Shown: positions 9,799 to 17,801 of the stretch, piece after piece
Numbering within the stretch: position 1 is the first letter of the stretch
Layout of the letters: every line of letters begins with the position of its first letter
NCBI RefSeq assembly: GCF_015864575.1
Contig: NZ_JADYWW010000001.1
Span: 682,001-746,000, forward strand
Length of the DNA stretch: 64,000 bases
Origin: Salinibacterium sp. SWN248
Lineage (GTDB): Bacteria > Actinomycetota > Actinomycetes > Actinomycetales > Microbacteriaceae
Reading direction: 5' to 3'
Notes under the pieces: model-generated
Seen by the model: only the letters and a program-made list of their open reading frames with translations
The model's database searches: none
What the model was told of the DNA's origin: nothing
Program-made: the position numbers and the translations under genes

Positions 9799-9830
9799 AC
9801 CTCCGACCTTGCCACCGCGGCACTAGCCAC

Positions 9831-9882
9831 ACGACAGCGGCTGCACGACACCTTCTGGTGCCGGGCAGCCGCTTCGTCGTTA
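9831..9882 (+). terminator. Rho-independent-like terminator after clpC
   Basis: A long imperfect hairpin: AGCGGCTGC (9836-9844) pairs with GCAGCCGCT (9865-9873). Inside it CACC pairs with GGTG around a TTCT loop, and outside it ACGAC pairs with GTCGT. Only a short T-containing tail follows. Confidence 0.65.
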
Positions 9883-9977
9883 ACGGAACCAGTCACCTAG
9901 CAATCGCCCTGCTACTGGCGGGAGCTGGTGTTTAGCGAAACTCGTCGCGCGGTGTGGGGCTGTGCGCCCCTGAGCGG

Positions 9978-9983
9978 TACCGT
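9978..9983 (+). promoter_or_regulatory. -10 box for argA
   Basis: TACCGT lies exactly six bases before the GTG at 9990. This spacing, repeated at many genes here, supports the GTG start and a leaderless transcript. Confidence 0.5.
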
Positions 9984-9989
9984 TACTGC

Positions 9990-10493
9990 GTGACCACCTT
10001 CAGCATCCGCCCAGCACGAACGCATGATGTGCGGGCCATCCAGAGCCTTATCGAGCCCTTGGTGAACGAGCGCATCCTGCTCGGTAAAGACCTTGTCGTC
10101 TTTTACGAGGCAGTCCAAGAGTTTCGGGTGGCTGTCGCGCCCAACGGCTCCGTTGTCGGATGCGGTGCCCTCCACGTGATGTGGCAAGACCTGGCCGAAG
10201 TGCGCACCCTCGCTGTCGCCTCCGAATGGCTGGGAAAGGGCGTCGGCCATGCGCTCATGGATCAGATTGAAGCGGATGCTCGCGCGCTGGGTCTTGACCG
10301 GTTGTTCTGCCTGACCTTCGAAACCGGTTTCTTTCAGCGCCATGGCTTTGAGCCGGTTGAGGAAGAAATCGTCGGTCCGACCGTATTTGCGCAGTTAGCG
10401 CTCTCGCCTGACGAGGGTGTGGCCGAATTTCTGGATCTTTCCCGTGTAAAACCCAACACCCTCGGCAACACGCGCATGCTGAAGCACCTTTAG
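9990..10493 (+). CDS. argA: Amino-acid N-acetyltransferase (short actinobacterial NAGS)
   Basis: A 167-residue GNAT-fold enzyme expected to make N-acetylglutamate from acetyl-CoA and glutamate or glutamine, the first step of arginine synthesis. It follows the short mycobacterial ArgA type rather than the E. coli kinase-fused type. Shared segments include YEAVQEFRVAV, VVGCGALHVMW, the acetyl-CoA loop near GKGVGHALM, CLTFETGFFQRHGF, and AEFLDLSRVKPNTLGNTRML. I chose GTG 9990 because TTFSIRPAR begins the family alignment and the -10 box fits; an upstream ATG at 9954 would add unconserved residues. Confidence 0.85.
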   Translation: MTTFSIRPARTHDVRAIQSLIEPLVNERILLGKDLVVFYEAVQEFRVAVAPNGSVVGCGALHVMWQDLAEVRTLAVASEWLGKGVGHALMDQIEADARALGLDRLFCLTFETGFFQRHGFEPVEEEIVGPTVFAQLALSPDEGVAEFLDLSRVKPNTLGNTRMLKHL

Positions 10494-10507
10494 TGGCCTC
10501 AGACGTT

Positions 10508-10513
10508 TAGCCT
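10508..10513 (+). promoter_or_regulatory. -10 box for gene at 10520
   Basis: TAGCCT lies six bases before ATG 10520, with no ribosome site between. Confidence 0.45.
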
Positions 10514-10519
10514 TGCGGT

Positions 10520-11146
10520 ATGTCGACGTTTAGGAACCCTGTCGGCCCGCAGTCAAGCAGCGTCTACTGGCGCCGGCGCTTGATCGTCGGGCTAGGACTC
10601 CTTGCCGTCATCGCCATCATCTTGCTGATTGTCTTCGGCCCTAAGGCCTCATCGGACCCCGCATCCACGTCTACAACGACGTCGACGACGGATCCCTCGG
10701 CCGCCGAATCCAGCACGCCAGCCGCCACTGATGCCTCTGGCTCGCTTGTCTGCGATCCCGCGAAGCTCACCCTTGAAGCAATCACCGACGAATCAAGCTA
10801 CGCCGAGGGCCAGAACCCGCAGCTGTCGTTCTCTATCAAGAGCACCATGACAGAGCCGTGCGCTATCGAGGCCGGCAGCGACATCCAAGAGTTTGTTGTC
10901 ACCAGTGGTAGCGATGAAATTTGGAACTCAAAGCACTGCCAGACCGAAGGCGAGCCGGGCACGGTCGTGTTGCAGCCTGGTGTGCCGGTGCAGTCGAGTT
11001 CGATCGAGTGGGATCGCACCCGGTCCGCCACCGACACCTGCGAGTCAGACCGCCCCGTTGTTACCGCGGGTGGCGCCAGCTACCACCTTGAGGTCTCGCT
11101 TGGTGATATCGCGTCTGACAGCACCAAACAGTTCTTGCTGAACTAA
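10520..11146 (+). CDS. Membrane-anchored protein with extracellular beta-rich domain
   Basis: A 208-residue protein with one N-terminal transmembrane segment (LIVGLGLLAVIAIILLIVF, about residues 17-35), then a Ser/Thr/Ala-rich linker to about residue 70, then a globular domain of about 135 residues with three Cys. The layout (N-terminus in, domain outside) resembles small actinobacterial DUF4232-like or immunoglobulin-like envelope proteins, but I cannot assign a family. Function unknown. Confidence 0.8.
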   Translation: MSTFRNPVGPQSSSVYWRRRLIVGLGLLAVIAIILLIVFGPKASSDPASTSTTTSTTDPSAAESSTPAATDASGSLVCDPAKLTLEAITDESSYAEGQNPQLSFSIKSTMTEPCAIEAGSDIQEFVVTSGSDEIWNSKHCQTEGEPGTVVLQPGVPVQSSSIEWDRTRSATDTCESDRPVVTAGGASYHLEVSLGDIASDSTKQFLLN

Positions 11147-11158
11147 CCCGGATAGGCC

Positions 11159-11575
11159 ATGGCTTCCTCAACCTCCGCGGCGCAGAGCGCCGAATTCAGT
11201 TCCCCCTTGCTCGCTCAAGCTCTCGAAGCTGGTGACCCCGTAGCGGTTGCTCTGGCGCTGCGCAACGACAGAGTCATGGTGCCGTTGCTGACGGATGCGA
11301 CGGATGCGACGGATGACGCCGCAGCGCAAGTGCGAGTGTTCCGGCGCGGTGAAGCAGACAAATACATGCTCTTGCTGTTCTCGTCGGTTGAGGCCTATGT
11401 GGCCATGCTGCCGGAGGAGACTGGCCATCAGGTCGTCGCCTATCGCGCAGATGATTTGCGCGCGTTCCTCGAGACCAATCGAGGCGTTCTGGAGTCGGTC
11501 TGGTTCGACGTCGCGGGCCCCCACACGATGCAAGCATCGCCCGATGACATCGTGGATGCCCTCACTCTTTCCTAG
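11159..11575 (+). CDS. SseB-like N-terminal domain protein
   Basis: A 138-residue soluble protein resembling the SseB N-terminal domain (PF07179): SPLLAQALEAGDPVAVALAL, VMVPLLTD, then VFRRGEADKYMLLLFSSVEAY and a terminal helix. Such proteins are common in actinobacteria and their role is not established. Three direct GACGGAT repeats at about 11291-11315 encode a short TDATDATD stretch. It starts 12 bases after the preceding gene, so the two may be cotranscribed. Confidence 0.7.
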   Translation: MASSTSAAQSAEFSSPLLAQALEAGDPVAVALALRNDRVMVPLLTDATDATDDAAAQVRVFRRGEADKYMLLLFSSVEAYVAMLPEETGHQVVAYRADDLRAFLETNRGVLESVWFDVAGPHTMQASPDDIVDALTLS

Positions 11576-11754
11576 ACCGACTGCTTGTTGACGGTCTTGG
11601 GGCAAATATTTGCCTTCCGGGAGGAATCAGGCTTCTGACCCAGTTCAGGGGACAAACACCCCAAAATAGACCATTTAAGGCCCATTTCGGCACTCTTTAG
11701 GGTTACATCCAGACTCGCAGCGGCATCAATGTTATAAACAGGCCTTTCTATCCC

Positions 11755-12882
11755 TTGTCTGTGACGGTTACTCTGTTCAACGTGGAAGACAACAGTTTCG
11801 GTGTGCCAGCGGGATGGTACCCAGACCCTCTGGGCTTGCCCCAGTTGCGCTGGTGGGATGCCCAAGCCTGGACTGAGCACACCTCAGATGCACGTGCCCC
11901 TATCGTTGTGCAGCCAGCTACCAAGCTGGCGTTCGCCGACGATGACTATGACGACGACGTAGACGAGCTTCCGTCGCGGCGCGAACAGCGCGATCGTGAA
12001 CGTCATGACACCGGTGACTACCTCAGGACCGAGACTCGTAGCGAGCCGGAGCCCGAGACTGCAGCAGTTCACGACGAGCTGAGTGCTCAGCCGCTTCTCG
12101 CAATGACATTGCGTGAGCTCGAGGCACCCATTGACGACGCGCAACAGGCCGATGAGCCAATGCTGCTGCCGAAGTCGGCTAACGCCCACGCGAACTCGAT
12201 GCCTGGTGCATCCACCCTCAGCGCTTACGCCGAGGAAGAAGAAGCGCCCGAGCGCGAGATCCGCCAACACCGCACGTACAACGCGGCTGTCTGGCTCATC
12301 GCGATCCTTCCACTTGTTCAGCTTCTGACCAGCATGTTCCTGATTGCGGGCGCCGGCCTCGGTAGCAACTTGCCGCTGCTGCTCGTCGTCTGGATTGCTC
12401 CGTACATCGTCGTTCTGGGCCTCGCCGCCTACGACAACCTGCTGCTGCAGGTGTGGGGTCACGAAAAACCAGCAAACGCTGCGTGGGCATTCCTGACCGC
12501 ACCGGTTTACCTAGTGGTTCGCGGTCTGCGCACCATGAAGGAGACGGGCAAGGGCATCGCGCCGATCGCCACGTGGGCCGGCACGATCGTGTCGCTGGTT
12601 ATCGGAATGTTGATCCTTCCTGGACTCCTCATCTCCTTGATTCCGCAGACGTTCAGCAACCAGATCGAGAGTTCGATTCAGGCTCAGGCTGCGACGCTCG
12701 GCGCAAACATCGAGCTTTCTTGCCCCGCAACTCCGCCGGTTCTCATGGGCGACACGTTCACGTGTCGTGCAGTGAAGCCCGCCAATGGCCAGAGCGACTC
12801 GATCCTGGTCAGCTTGCAGCGTGAGAACGGCTGGATCAGCTGGCGCGTAGAGGACTGGGGTCTCTGGACCCTGTTCGGCTAG
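11755..12882 (+). CDS. DUF2510-domain membrane protein
   Basis: The N-terminus carries a DUF2510 motif, PAGWYPDPLGLPQLRWWD, with AWTEHT following. Next come about 125 acidic, low-complexity residues and a C-terminal region with about four hydrophobic helices (roughly residues 178-295). A terminal domain of about 75 residues has a pair of cysteines. Start candidates are TTG 11755, GTG 11761 and GTG 11782; none has a good ribosome site, so the N-terminus is uncertain. DUF2510 proteins are envelope-associated in actinobacteria; the role of this one is unknown. Confidence 0.8.
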   Translation: MSVTVTLFNVEDNSFGVPAGWYPDPLGLPQLRWWDAQAWTEHTSDARAPIVVQPATKLAFADDDYDDDVDELPSRREQRDRERHDTGDYLRTETRSEPEPETAAVHDELSAQPLLAMTLRELEAPIDDAQQADEPMLLPKSANAHANSMPGASTLSAYAEEEEAPEREIRQHRTYNAAVWLIAILPLVQLLTSMFLIAGAGLGSNLPLLLVVWIAPYIVVLGLAAYDNLLLQVWGHEKPANAAWAFLTAPVYLVVRGLRTMKETGKGIAPIATWAGTIVSLVIGMLILPGLLISLIPQTFSNQIESSIQAQAATLGANIELSCPATPPVLMGDTFTCRAVKPANGQSDSILVSLQRENGWISWRVEDWGLWTLFG

Positions 12883-12905
12883 CCAACAGTTCACCACCTA
12901 GCGTC

Positions 12906-12941
12906 GCAACGGCGGCTCATCTTCGGATGGGCCGCCGTTGC
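12906..12941. terminator. Bidirectional terminator hairpin
   Basis: GCAACGGCGGC (12906-12916) and GCCGCCGTTGC (12931-12941) are perfect inverted repeats between the convergent DUF2510 and radA genes. Confidence 0.7.
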
Positions 12942-12973
12942 TGCGTTCTGGGGGAGGGACGTGACTCGTCGGC

Positions 12974-14329
12974 TCAGAACTCGGGGATGTGCACGCGTTC
13001 TTCGGTCGCCCCGGCGAAGGCCAAGCGGAGGGCTTCGCGAACGTGGGCAGCGTCGGCATCAATGACCGTGTCGAAGCCCAGCCGTGCCGCTTCTGCCAGT
13101 CGCTGTTTCGCTGACGATGCTGGCCGAATTTCGCCGGCCAAACTGATTTCGCCGACGACGGCCATCGTGGCGGAGAACGCTTTGTCTTTGTAGGCACTGG
13201 CGATTGCCAGTGCAATCGCGAGATCCGCTCCGGGTTCGGTGACGCGGATGCCACCCACCGTCGACACATAGACATCGAATGTCGATAGGGGAATACCCGC
13301 TCGCCGCTCAAGCACCGCGAGCAACATGGCCACTCGTGAGGCATCGACGCCGTTGACGACGCGACGCGGTTGGGGAGCCTGAGACTTCACGATGAGCGCC
13401 TGCACCTCAACGGGCAGGGCGCGCCTGCCCTCGAGGGCGATGGTGACGCACGTGCCACTCACGGGTTGGCGGGCGTGGGAGAGGAAGAGCCCGCTGGGGT
13501 CGGAGACTTCGGCGATTCCTTCGCCGGTCATCTCGAAGCAGCCGACTTCTTCGGTGGAGCCAAAACGGTTCTTGTGGGCGCGGACAAAGCGCAGCGCCGT
13601 CTGGCGGTCGCCTTCGAACTGGAGCACGACATCCACGAGGTGTTCGAGCAGTCGTGGGCCCGCAATGGTGCCGTCTTTGGTGACATGGCCAACGAGCAGG
13701 ATGGGCAGGTTCTGGTCTTTGCTAACCCGGATGAGCGTGGAGGCCACTTCGCGCACTTGCGATGGCCCGCCAGCGATACCTTCGGTTGCGGCAGAGGCAA
13801 CAGTTTGCACGGAGTCGACGATTACGAGTTGTGGCTTGACGTGATCAATCTGACCGAGGATCGTGCCGAGATCGGTTTCGGCGGCCAAGAACAGCGAAGG
13901 GTGCAGGGCGTTGGTGCGTTCGGCGCGCAGGCGAACTTGGCTGACCGACTCTTCGGCCGTGACGTAGAGAACACGCTGACCGGATGCCGCAGCCCGCGAT
14001 GCCACTTCGAGCAGCAGCGTTGACTTGCCGACGCCGGGCTCGCCGCTCAACAGAATGGCAGCGCCGGGCACGACGCCACCGCCGAGCACGCGGTCGAACT
14101 CCGCGATGCCGCTCGGCCAGTGCGCAACGGACTCGGCACCGATCTCGGTGATGGAGCGTGCGCCGCTCGTGTCAGAGACGGCAACGGTGGCCACACGCTT
14201 GGTGATGCCTGTTGCTGCGCCCGCATCGGTCACGGTTCCCCACTGCTGGCATTCGCCGCAGCGGCCCACCCATTTGATGCTCGTCCAGCCGCACTCGGTG
14301 CAGCGAAAATTACTTACAGCTCGGGCCAT
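12974..14329 (-). CDS. radA: DNA repair protein RadA
   Basis: A 451-residue RecA-like ATPase that promotes branch migration in recombinational repair. An N-terminal zinc finger (FRCTECG...GRCGECQQWG) is followed by Walker A GEPGVGKST, the RadA-specific motif HKNRFGSTEEVGCF, and a C-terminal Lon-protease-like domain from about residue 300 (EVQALIVKS to the end). Length is normal. A TAGGGT box six bases before the ATG points to a leaderless mRNA. Confidence 0.97.
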   Translation of the reverse strand: MARAVSNFRCTECGWTSIKWVGRCGECQQWGTVTDAGAATGITKRVATVAVSDTSGARSITEIGAESVAHWPSGIAEFDRVLGGGVVPGAAILLSGEPGVGKSTLLLEVASRAAASGQRVLYVTAEESVSQVRLRAERTNALHPSLFLAAETDLGTILGQIDHVKPQLVIVDSVQTVASAATEGIAGGPSQVREVASTLIRVSKDQNLPILLVGHVTKDGTIAGPRLLEHLVDVVLQFEGDRQTALRFVRAHKNRFGSTEEVGCFEMTGEGIAEVSDPSGLFLSHARQPVSGTCVTIALEGRRALPVEVQALIVKSQAPQPRRVVNGVDASRVAMLLAVLERRAGIPLSTFDVYVSTVGGIRVTEPGADLAIALAIASAYKDKAFSATMAVVGEISLAGEIRPASSAKQRLAEAARLGFDTVIDADAAHVREALRLAFAGATEERVHIPEF

Positions 14330-14335
14330 ACCTCA

Positions 14336-14341
14336 ACCCTA
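14336..14341 (-). promoter_or_regulatory. -10 box for radA
   Basis: On the minus strand TAGGGT lies six bases before the radA ATG (14329), with no ribosome site between. Confidence 0.5.
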
Positions 14342-14360
14342 GGCGGCACGACCGACACCG

Positions 14361-14675
14361 CTAGGCGAGAGTGAGGAACAGTTTCTCGATATCTGCCGGG
14401 GACATTCCATCGTGGCTGCCCTCGCCATCCGCATCATCCGTCGAGCATGATTGCAGGGCATTCGCGATGATCATGAAGCCAGCGCGATCGAGTGCCTTGC
14501 TGACGGCAGCGAGTTGCGTCACGACGTCTTTGCAGTTCGACTCGGCTCCCATCGACTGGATGAGGGCGTGCAGTTGACCTTCGGCGCGCTTGAGGCGGTT
14601 CATGACCTTGCGCATCGCTTCGGGGTCGTGCCCGGTAGCGGCATCCGTGGAGGCAGCGACTTCAGAGGTGGTCAT
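14361..14675 (-). CDS. CsoR/CstR-family repressor, persulfide-sensing type
   Basis: A 104-residue all-helical DUF156 repressor. The first conserved Cys is in NCKDVVTQLAAVSKALDRAG and the second in ANALQSC. The His that copper-sensing CsoR has four residues before the second Cys is Ala here, so copper sensing is unlikely. The Cys pair without His is the pattern of CstR, which senses persulfides. It is the last gene of an operon with two rhodanese-containing proteins, which fits. The start at 14675 has GAAAGG upstream. It probably binds the palindrome at 16695-16714. Confidence 0.85.
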   Translation of the reverse strand: MTTSEVAASTDAATGHDPEAMRKVMNRLKRAEGQLHALIQSMGAESNCKDVVTQLAAVSKALDRAGFMIIANALQSCSTDDADGEGSHDGMSPADIEKLFLTLA

Positions 14676-14677
14676 GA

Positions 14678-14980
14678 CTAGTTGCCTTTCGTAACGGGTA
14701 GGCCAGCGGTGCGCCAAGCGGAGGTTCCGCCCTCGATGTTGACGGCGTCGAAGCCTTGGGTGTTGAGCCATTCGACGGCCTGAGCGCTGCGGCCGCCGCT
14801 TTCGCAGATGACGTAGACGGTCTCGTCGCGGTCGAGTTCTTCGACGCGAGCGACGAGTTCTCCGAGCGGAATACTTGCGGCCTTTGGCGCATGCCCCGAA
14901 ACGTATTCGACGGGTTCGCGCACGTCGATAACGACGGGGTTGGTGAGTTCAGAGAGGGTCTGGGCTGTAACGGTGTTCAT
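14678..14980 (-). CDS. Single-domain rhodanese sulfurtransferase
   Basis: A 100-residue rhodanese domain with VIDVREPVEYVSGHAPKA and the active-site loop CESGGRSA, whose Cys carries the persulfide. It starts 51 bases after the upstream reductase stop and ends two bases before the CstR-like gene. It probably moves sulfane sulfur within the sulfide-handling pathway; the acceptor is not evident. Confidence 0.92.
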   Translation of the reverse strand: MNTVTAQTLSELTNPVVIDVREPVEYVSGHAPKAASIPLGELVARVEELDRDETVYVICESGGRSAQAVEWLNTQGFDAVNIEGGTSAWRTAGLPVTKGN

Positions 14981-15031
14981 AGGGATTCCTTGGGGGTGAA
15001 GTGGGTCAGGTGGTTACGAGTGAGTGGTGGG

Positions 15032-16687
15032 TTACGCGTTCGCGGCGAGCCACGTGCGGTAGCCGCCATCGAGGTTGACGGCGTCGATTCCGTGCTGGGT
15101 GAGGATGCGCACGGCGGTGTGGCCGCGCTGTCCGACCTGGCAGTGCACGATCACGCGGCGGTCATCGAGTTCACCGAAGCGGCTGCGCAAATCGTCGAGC
15201 GGGATGTTGACGGCGTGCGGGATGGCACCGAGCGCGAACTCGGCGGGGGTGCGAACATCCACTAGCAGGGTGCCAGCCTCAAGCTCGGCGTCAATCTCGT
15301 GCCACTGAATCGAGGCGCTGAGGTTGTCCCGCAGGTTCTTGGCGACGTAGCCGAGGTGGTTGATGGGGTCTTTCGCTGAGCCATACTGCGGCGCATAGGC
15401 GAGTTCGAGGTCGGCGAGAGCACTCGCAGTGAGGCCGACGCTCGTGGCGGTGGCGAGCACATCCATCCGCTTATCGACACCCTCGCGTCCGACAGCTTGG
15501 GCGCCGAGGATGAGATCGGTGGCGGCGTCGACGATGAGCTTGAGCGACAGCGATTGAGCGCCGGGGTAGTAGCCCGCGTGAGAAACCGGGTGGGTGTGAA
15601 TCACGCGAATGTCGCGACCGGCAGCACGAAGCGCGCGTTCGGTCGAACCGAGGCTGGCGGCAGTGAGATCGAAAACGCCGACGATGGCGGTGCCCAGTGC
15701 TGGCTTCGAGTGCGCCTCATCCCCGGCGAGAGTATCGGCAAGATAGCGGCCGTCACGGTTGGCCGGCCCGGCGAGCGCAACGAGTTCGTGCTCGCCAGTG
15801 ATGGCCCCGACCTTCTCGGCAACATCGCCGATCGCATAGATATGGGGTGCGCTGGTCTGATACCCAGCACTGACCCGGATGCCACCCGTTGGCCCCGTAG
15901 CGAGGCCAGCGTGCACGGCGAGCCCGTTGTCGGGTCGAACCCCTACGGCCGCAACGACGAGGTCTGCGGCAACGCTGGAGCCGTCGCTGAGCTGGACGGA
16001 GGTGTCATCCATCGCGATCGCTTCGGCGCCGAGGTGGAGGGCAACACCGTTCTCGCGCAGGTGCGCTTCAATCGGGGTCACCATTTCGGAATCGAAGGTT
16101 GCCAGAACGTGGGCGGGGCGCTGCACGAGCGTGACGCTAAGCCCGCGCTTGGCAAGGTTCTCGGCCATCTCGATGCCGATGTAGCCGGCACCCAAGACGA
16201 CGACGTTCGCGGTCGCCGGGTCGAGGGCGTCGAGGGAGGACTGGAGGAGGTCGACGTCTTCGATATTGCGCAGCACGAGCATCCGCTCACTGCCGGGGAT
16301 AGCGGGGATGACCGCGCTCGCGCCCGTTGCAATGACGAGCTCGTCGTAGCTTTCGGTGCTGATGGTGTCGTCGACGTGGTTGTGCACGGTGATGCTGCGT
16401 TGGGTGGGGTCGATGGCGGTGACGTTGTGGTTCACGCGCACGTCGAGGCCAAAACGGCTGCCGAGGCTGGCGGGGGTCTGCAGGAGAAGTTCGTCGCGGT
16501 CGGTGATGACGCCGCCGAGGTAGTAGGCAAGGCCGCAGTTGGCGAACGACACGTGACCGCTGCGCTCAAAGATGACGATCTCGGCGTGTTCGTCGCGACG
16601 GCGCATGCGGGTGGCGAAGGACATGCCGGCGGCAACTCCGCCAATGACGAGGATGCGGCGGGTGCGGTGCGTGGGGGAAGTGCTCAT
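15032..16687 (-). CDS. CoA-disulfide reductase / rhodanese fusion (CoADR-Rhd type)
   Basis: A 551-residue flavoprotein. The N-terminal FAD motif is ILVIGGVAAGMSFATRMRR, followed by the CoADR active-site segment SFANCGLAYYLGG with a single redox Cys. The NAD(P)H-binding region is VVVLGAGYIGIEMAE. The C-terminal 100 residues are a rhodanese domain with VIVHCQVGQRGHTAVRIL. Such fusions reduce CoA persulfides or polysulfides. The start is ATG 16687; an upstream GTG would enter the operator. First gene of the operon. Confidence 0.93.
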   Translation of the reverse strand: MSTSPTHRTRRILVIGGVAAGMSFATRMRRRDEHAEIVIFERSGHVSFANCGLAYYLGGVITDRDELLLQTPASLGSRFGLDVRVNHNVTAIDPTQRSITVHNHVDDTISTESYDELVIATGASAVIPAIPGSERMLVLRNIEDVDLLQSSLDALDPATANVVVLGAGYIGIEMAENLAKRGLSVTLVQRPAHVLATFDSEMVTPIEAHLRENGVALHLGAEAIAMDDTSVQLSDGSSVAADLVVAAVGVRPDNGLAVHAGLATGPTGGIRVSAGYQTSAPHIYAIGDVAEKVGAITGEHELVALAGPANRDGRYLADTLAGDEAHSKPALGTAIVGVFDLTAASLGSTERALRAAGRDIRVIHTHPVSHAGYYPGAQSLSLKLIVDAATDLILGAQAVGREGVDKRMDVLATATSVGLTASALADLELAYAPQYGSAKDPINHLGYVAKNLRDNLSASIQWHEIDAELEAGTLLVDVRTPAEFALGAIPHAVNIPLDDLRSRFGELDDRRVIVHCQVGQRGHTAVRILTQHGIDAVNLDGGYRTWLAANA

Positions 16688-16694
16688 CAACCAA

Positions 16695-16714
16695 GCATAC
16701 CTAGGGGGGTATGC
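16695..16714. promoter_or_regulatory. CsoR/CstR-type operator
   Basis: GCATACCTAGGGGGGTATGC has perfect 7-bp arms around six bases and lies just upstream of the reductase ATG. Its G-run flanked by ATAC/GTAT is typical of this repressor family. Binding there would block transcription or initiation of the operon. Confidence 0.75.
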
Positions 16715-16861
16715 GGGCCCCACTCTATTGGGGTAACTAGAGATCCGCTGAGCGCGAAATGGGTGCGAGAGAGGGCGCGCCGCAGTCCTCGATCGTTTTT
16801 GAGGAATGCGCGACTTATGGATGCTTCCCGCCTACGATGAGGGAGCGAACAAGGGAGCACC

Positions 16862-17440
16862 GTGGCGAAAGACAAAAACATTGACCCCCGATTCGACCCC
16901 GTTTTTCAGCGAGGTTATGCAGCAGGGGAGGGCGGCCAGCGCGAAGAAAACACCCGTGCCGCCCGCAACGTCGACAGCTATCGTCAACCTGGTCCCGCCA
17001 CCGTGGTGCCGCCGGCTCCGCGATTCCCTACCGACGATCGCGCCACAGCAGCGGCAGCGACCGCTACCATCTCCGCCCGGGAGCTTGACCCTTCGCCGGC
17101 CAGCGGCAACACTCATCCCCCGGCGGACCCGCAGTCACAGTATCTGGATGACGCGGCCGCATCCGCTGCCCCCGTCGCGACCCGCACGCCAACAAGTCTC
17201 GCCCGCAACCCCTGGATCTACGTTCTCTGGGCGGTGGGCGGTGGTCTCATGGCAAGCGGCGTCGGAGGGCTGTGGTGGGCGTTCAAGGGGCTCTATGGTC
17301 GCGGCACCATCAACGAAAACAGCTGGGAGCTGTTCAACCTCGCTCAGGTCGCATCACCGATCTGCATCACCGCTGGCGCATTCTGCGTAGCAAGTGCCCT
17401 GCTCGTGCACTGCCTCAACTGGATGCGCCGCAACCCGTGA
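16862..17440 (+). CDS. Two-helix membrane protein of unknown function
   Basis: A 192-residue protein: an N-terminal soluble, polar and proline-rich region of about 115 residues, then two hydrophobic helices (about residues 119-142 and 163-187). The start is GTG 16862, supported by AGGGAG seven bases upstream. A TACGAT box at 16833-16838 is a plausible promoter. No family recognised. Confidence 0.75.
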   Translation: MAKDKNIDPRFDPVFQRGYAAGEGGQREENTRAARNVDSYRQPGPATVVPPAPRFPTDDRATAAAATATISARELDPSPASGNTHPPADPQSQYLDDAAASAAPVATRTPTSLARNPWIYVLWAVGGGLMASGVGGLWWAFKGLYGRGTINENSWELFNLAQVASPICITAGAFCVASALLVHCLNWMRRNP

Positions 17441-17463
17441 ACGCACGTCACCGATATCTGTAC

Positions 17464-17469
17464 TAAACT
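17464..17469 (+). promoter_or_regulatory. -10 box for tRNA-Ser
   Basis: TAAACT lies seven bases before the first base of the mature tRNA, so the precursor would have almost no 5' leader. Confidence 0.5.
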
Positions 17470-17476
17470 CTCTCCC

Positions 17477-17566
17477 GGTACCGTGTCCGAGCGGCCGAAG
17501 GTGCAACTCTCGAAAAGTTGTGTGCGTGAAAGCGCACCGTGGGTTCAAATCCCACCGGTACCGCCA
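17477..17566 (+). tRNA. tRNA-Ser (anticodon CGA)
   Basis: A 90-base class II tRNA. The acceptor GGTACCG pairs with CGGTACC (17556-17562), discriminator G, CCA encoded. The anticodon stem CAACT/AGTTG encloses CTCGAAA, with CGA at 17511-17513 reading UCG. A long variable arm GTGCG-TGAAA-GCGCAC follows, then a T-loop with GGTTCAAATCC. Its 3' end is duplicated 7 kb downstream. Confidence 0.97.
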
Positions 17567-17640
17567 GCAAAAGCCCCGCATTCCTTGTGAATGCGGGGCT
17601 TTTTCGTGTGCGTGTGCGCGTGCGCTGGCGCCGTGGTGCA
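17534..17640 (+). repeat. Left direct repeat (attL-like): tRNA-Ser 3' end, terminator and flank
   Basis: This block recurs nearly unchanged at 24563-24660: the tRNA 3' end, its terminator hairpin, and a G+C-rich flank ending CTGGCGCCGTGGTGCA. The left copy contains the intact tRNA end. The arrangement is that of an element integrated at a tRNA 3' end. Confidence 0.75.
17569..17604 (+). terminator. tRNA-Ser terminator
   Basis: AAAAGCCCCGCATTC pairs with GAATGCGGGGCTTTT around CTTGT and is followed by a run of T residues: a canonical intrinsic terminator. Confidence 0.9.
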
Positions 17641-17767
17641 GGGTCAGCCTGGTTCCAGGCCACCTCAGTGTGTGCCTGCGAATACTGAGCAAACTATCTC
17701 TTCCGGTCGATTGTGATCGCTGGATTGACTTCCGTAGTGGTGCGACCCTATGCTCGTCATGTTCATA

Positions 17768-17781
17768 GTTGTCTAGGTACA
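17768..17781. promoter_or_regulatory. Candidate GntR/HutC-type operator
   Basis: GTCTAGGTAC lies 23 bases before the kinase start. HutC-type GntR repressors favour sites like GTCTAGAC; the match here has altered internal spacing. A second GTCTA follows at about 17792. Confidence 0.3.
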
Positions 17782-17801
17782 TAGAAGTACGGTCTAAATC
17801 A

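Noticed and set aside
15497-16840. Long plus-strand frame of 447 codons opposite the CoADR-rhodanese gene
   Set aside because: It is an antisense shadow in high-GC DNA; the minus-strand frame has FAD, NAD and rhodanese motifs and the plus-strand product is low-complexity acidic sequence with none.
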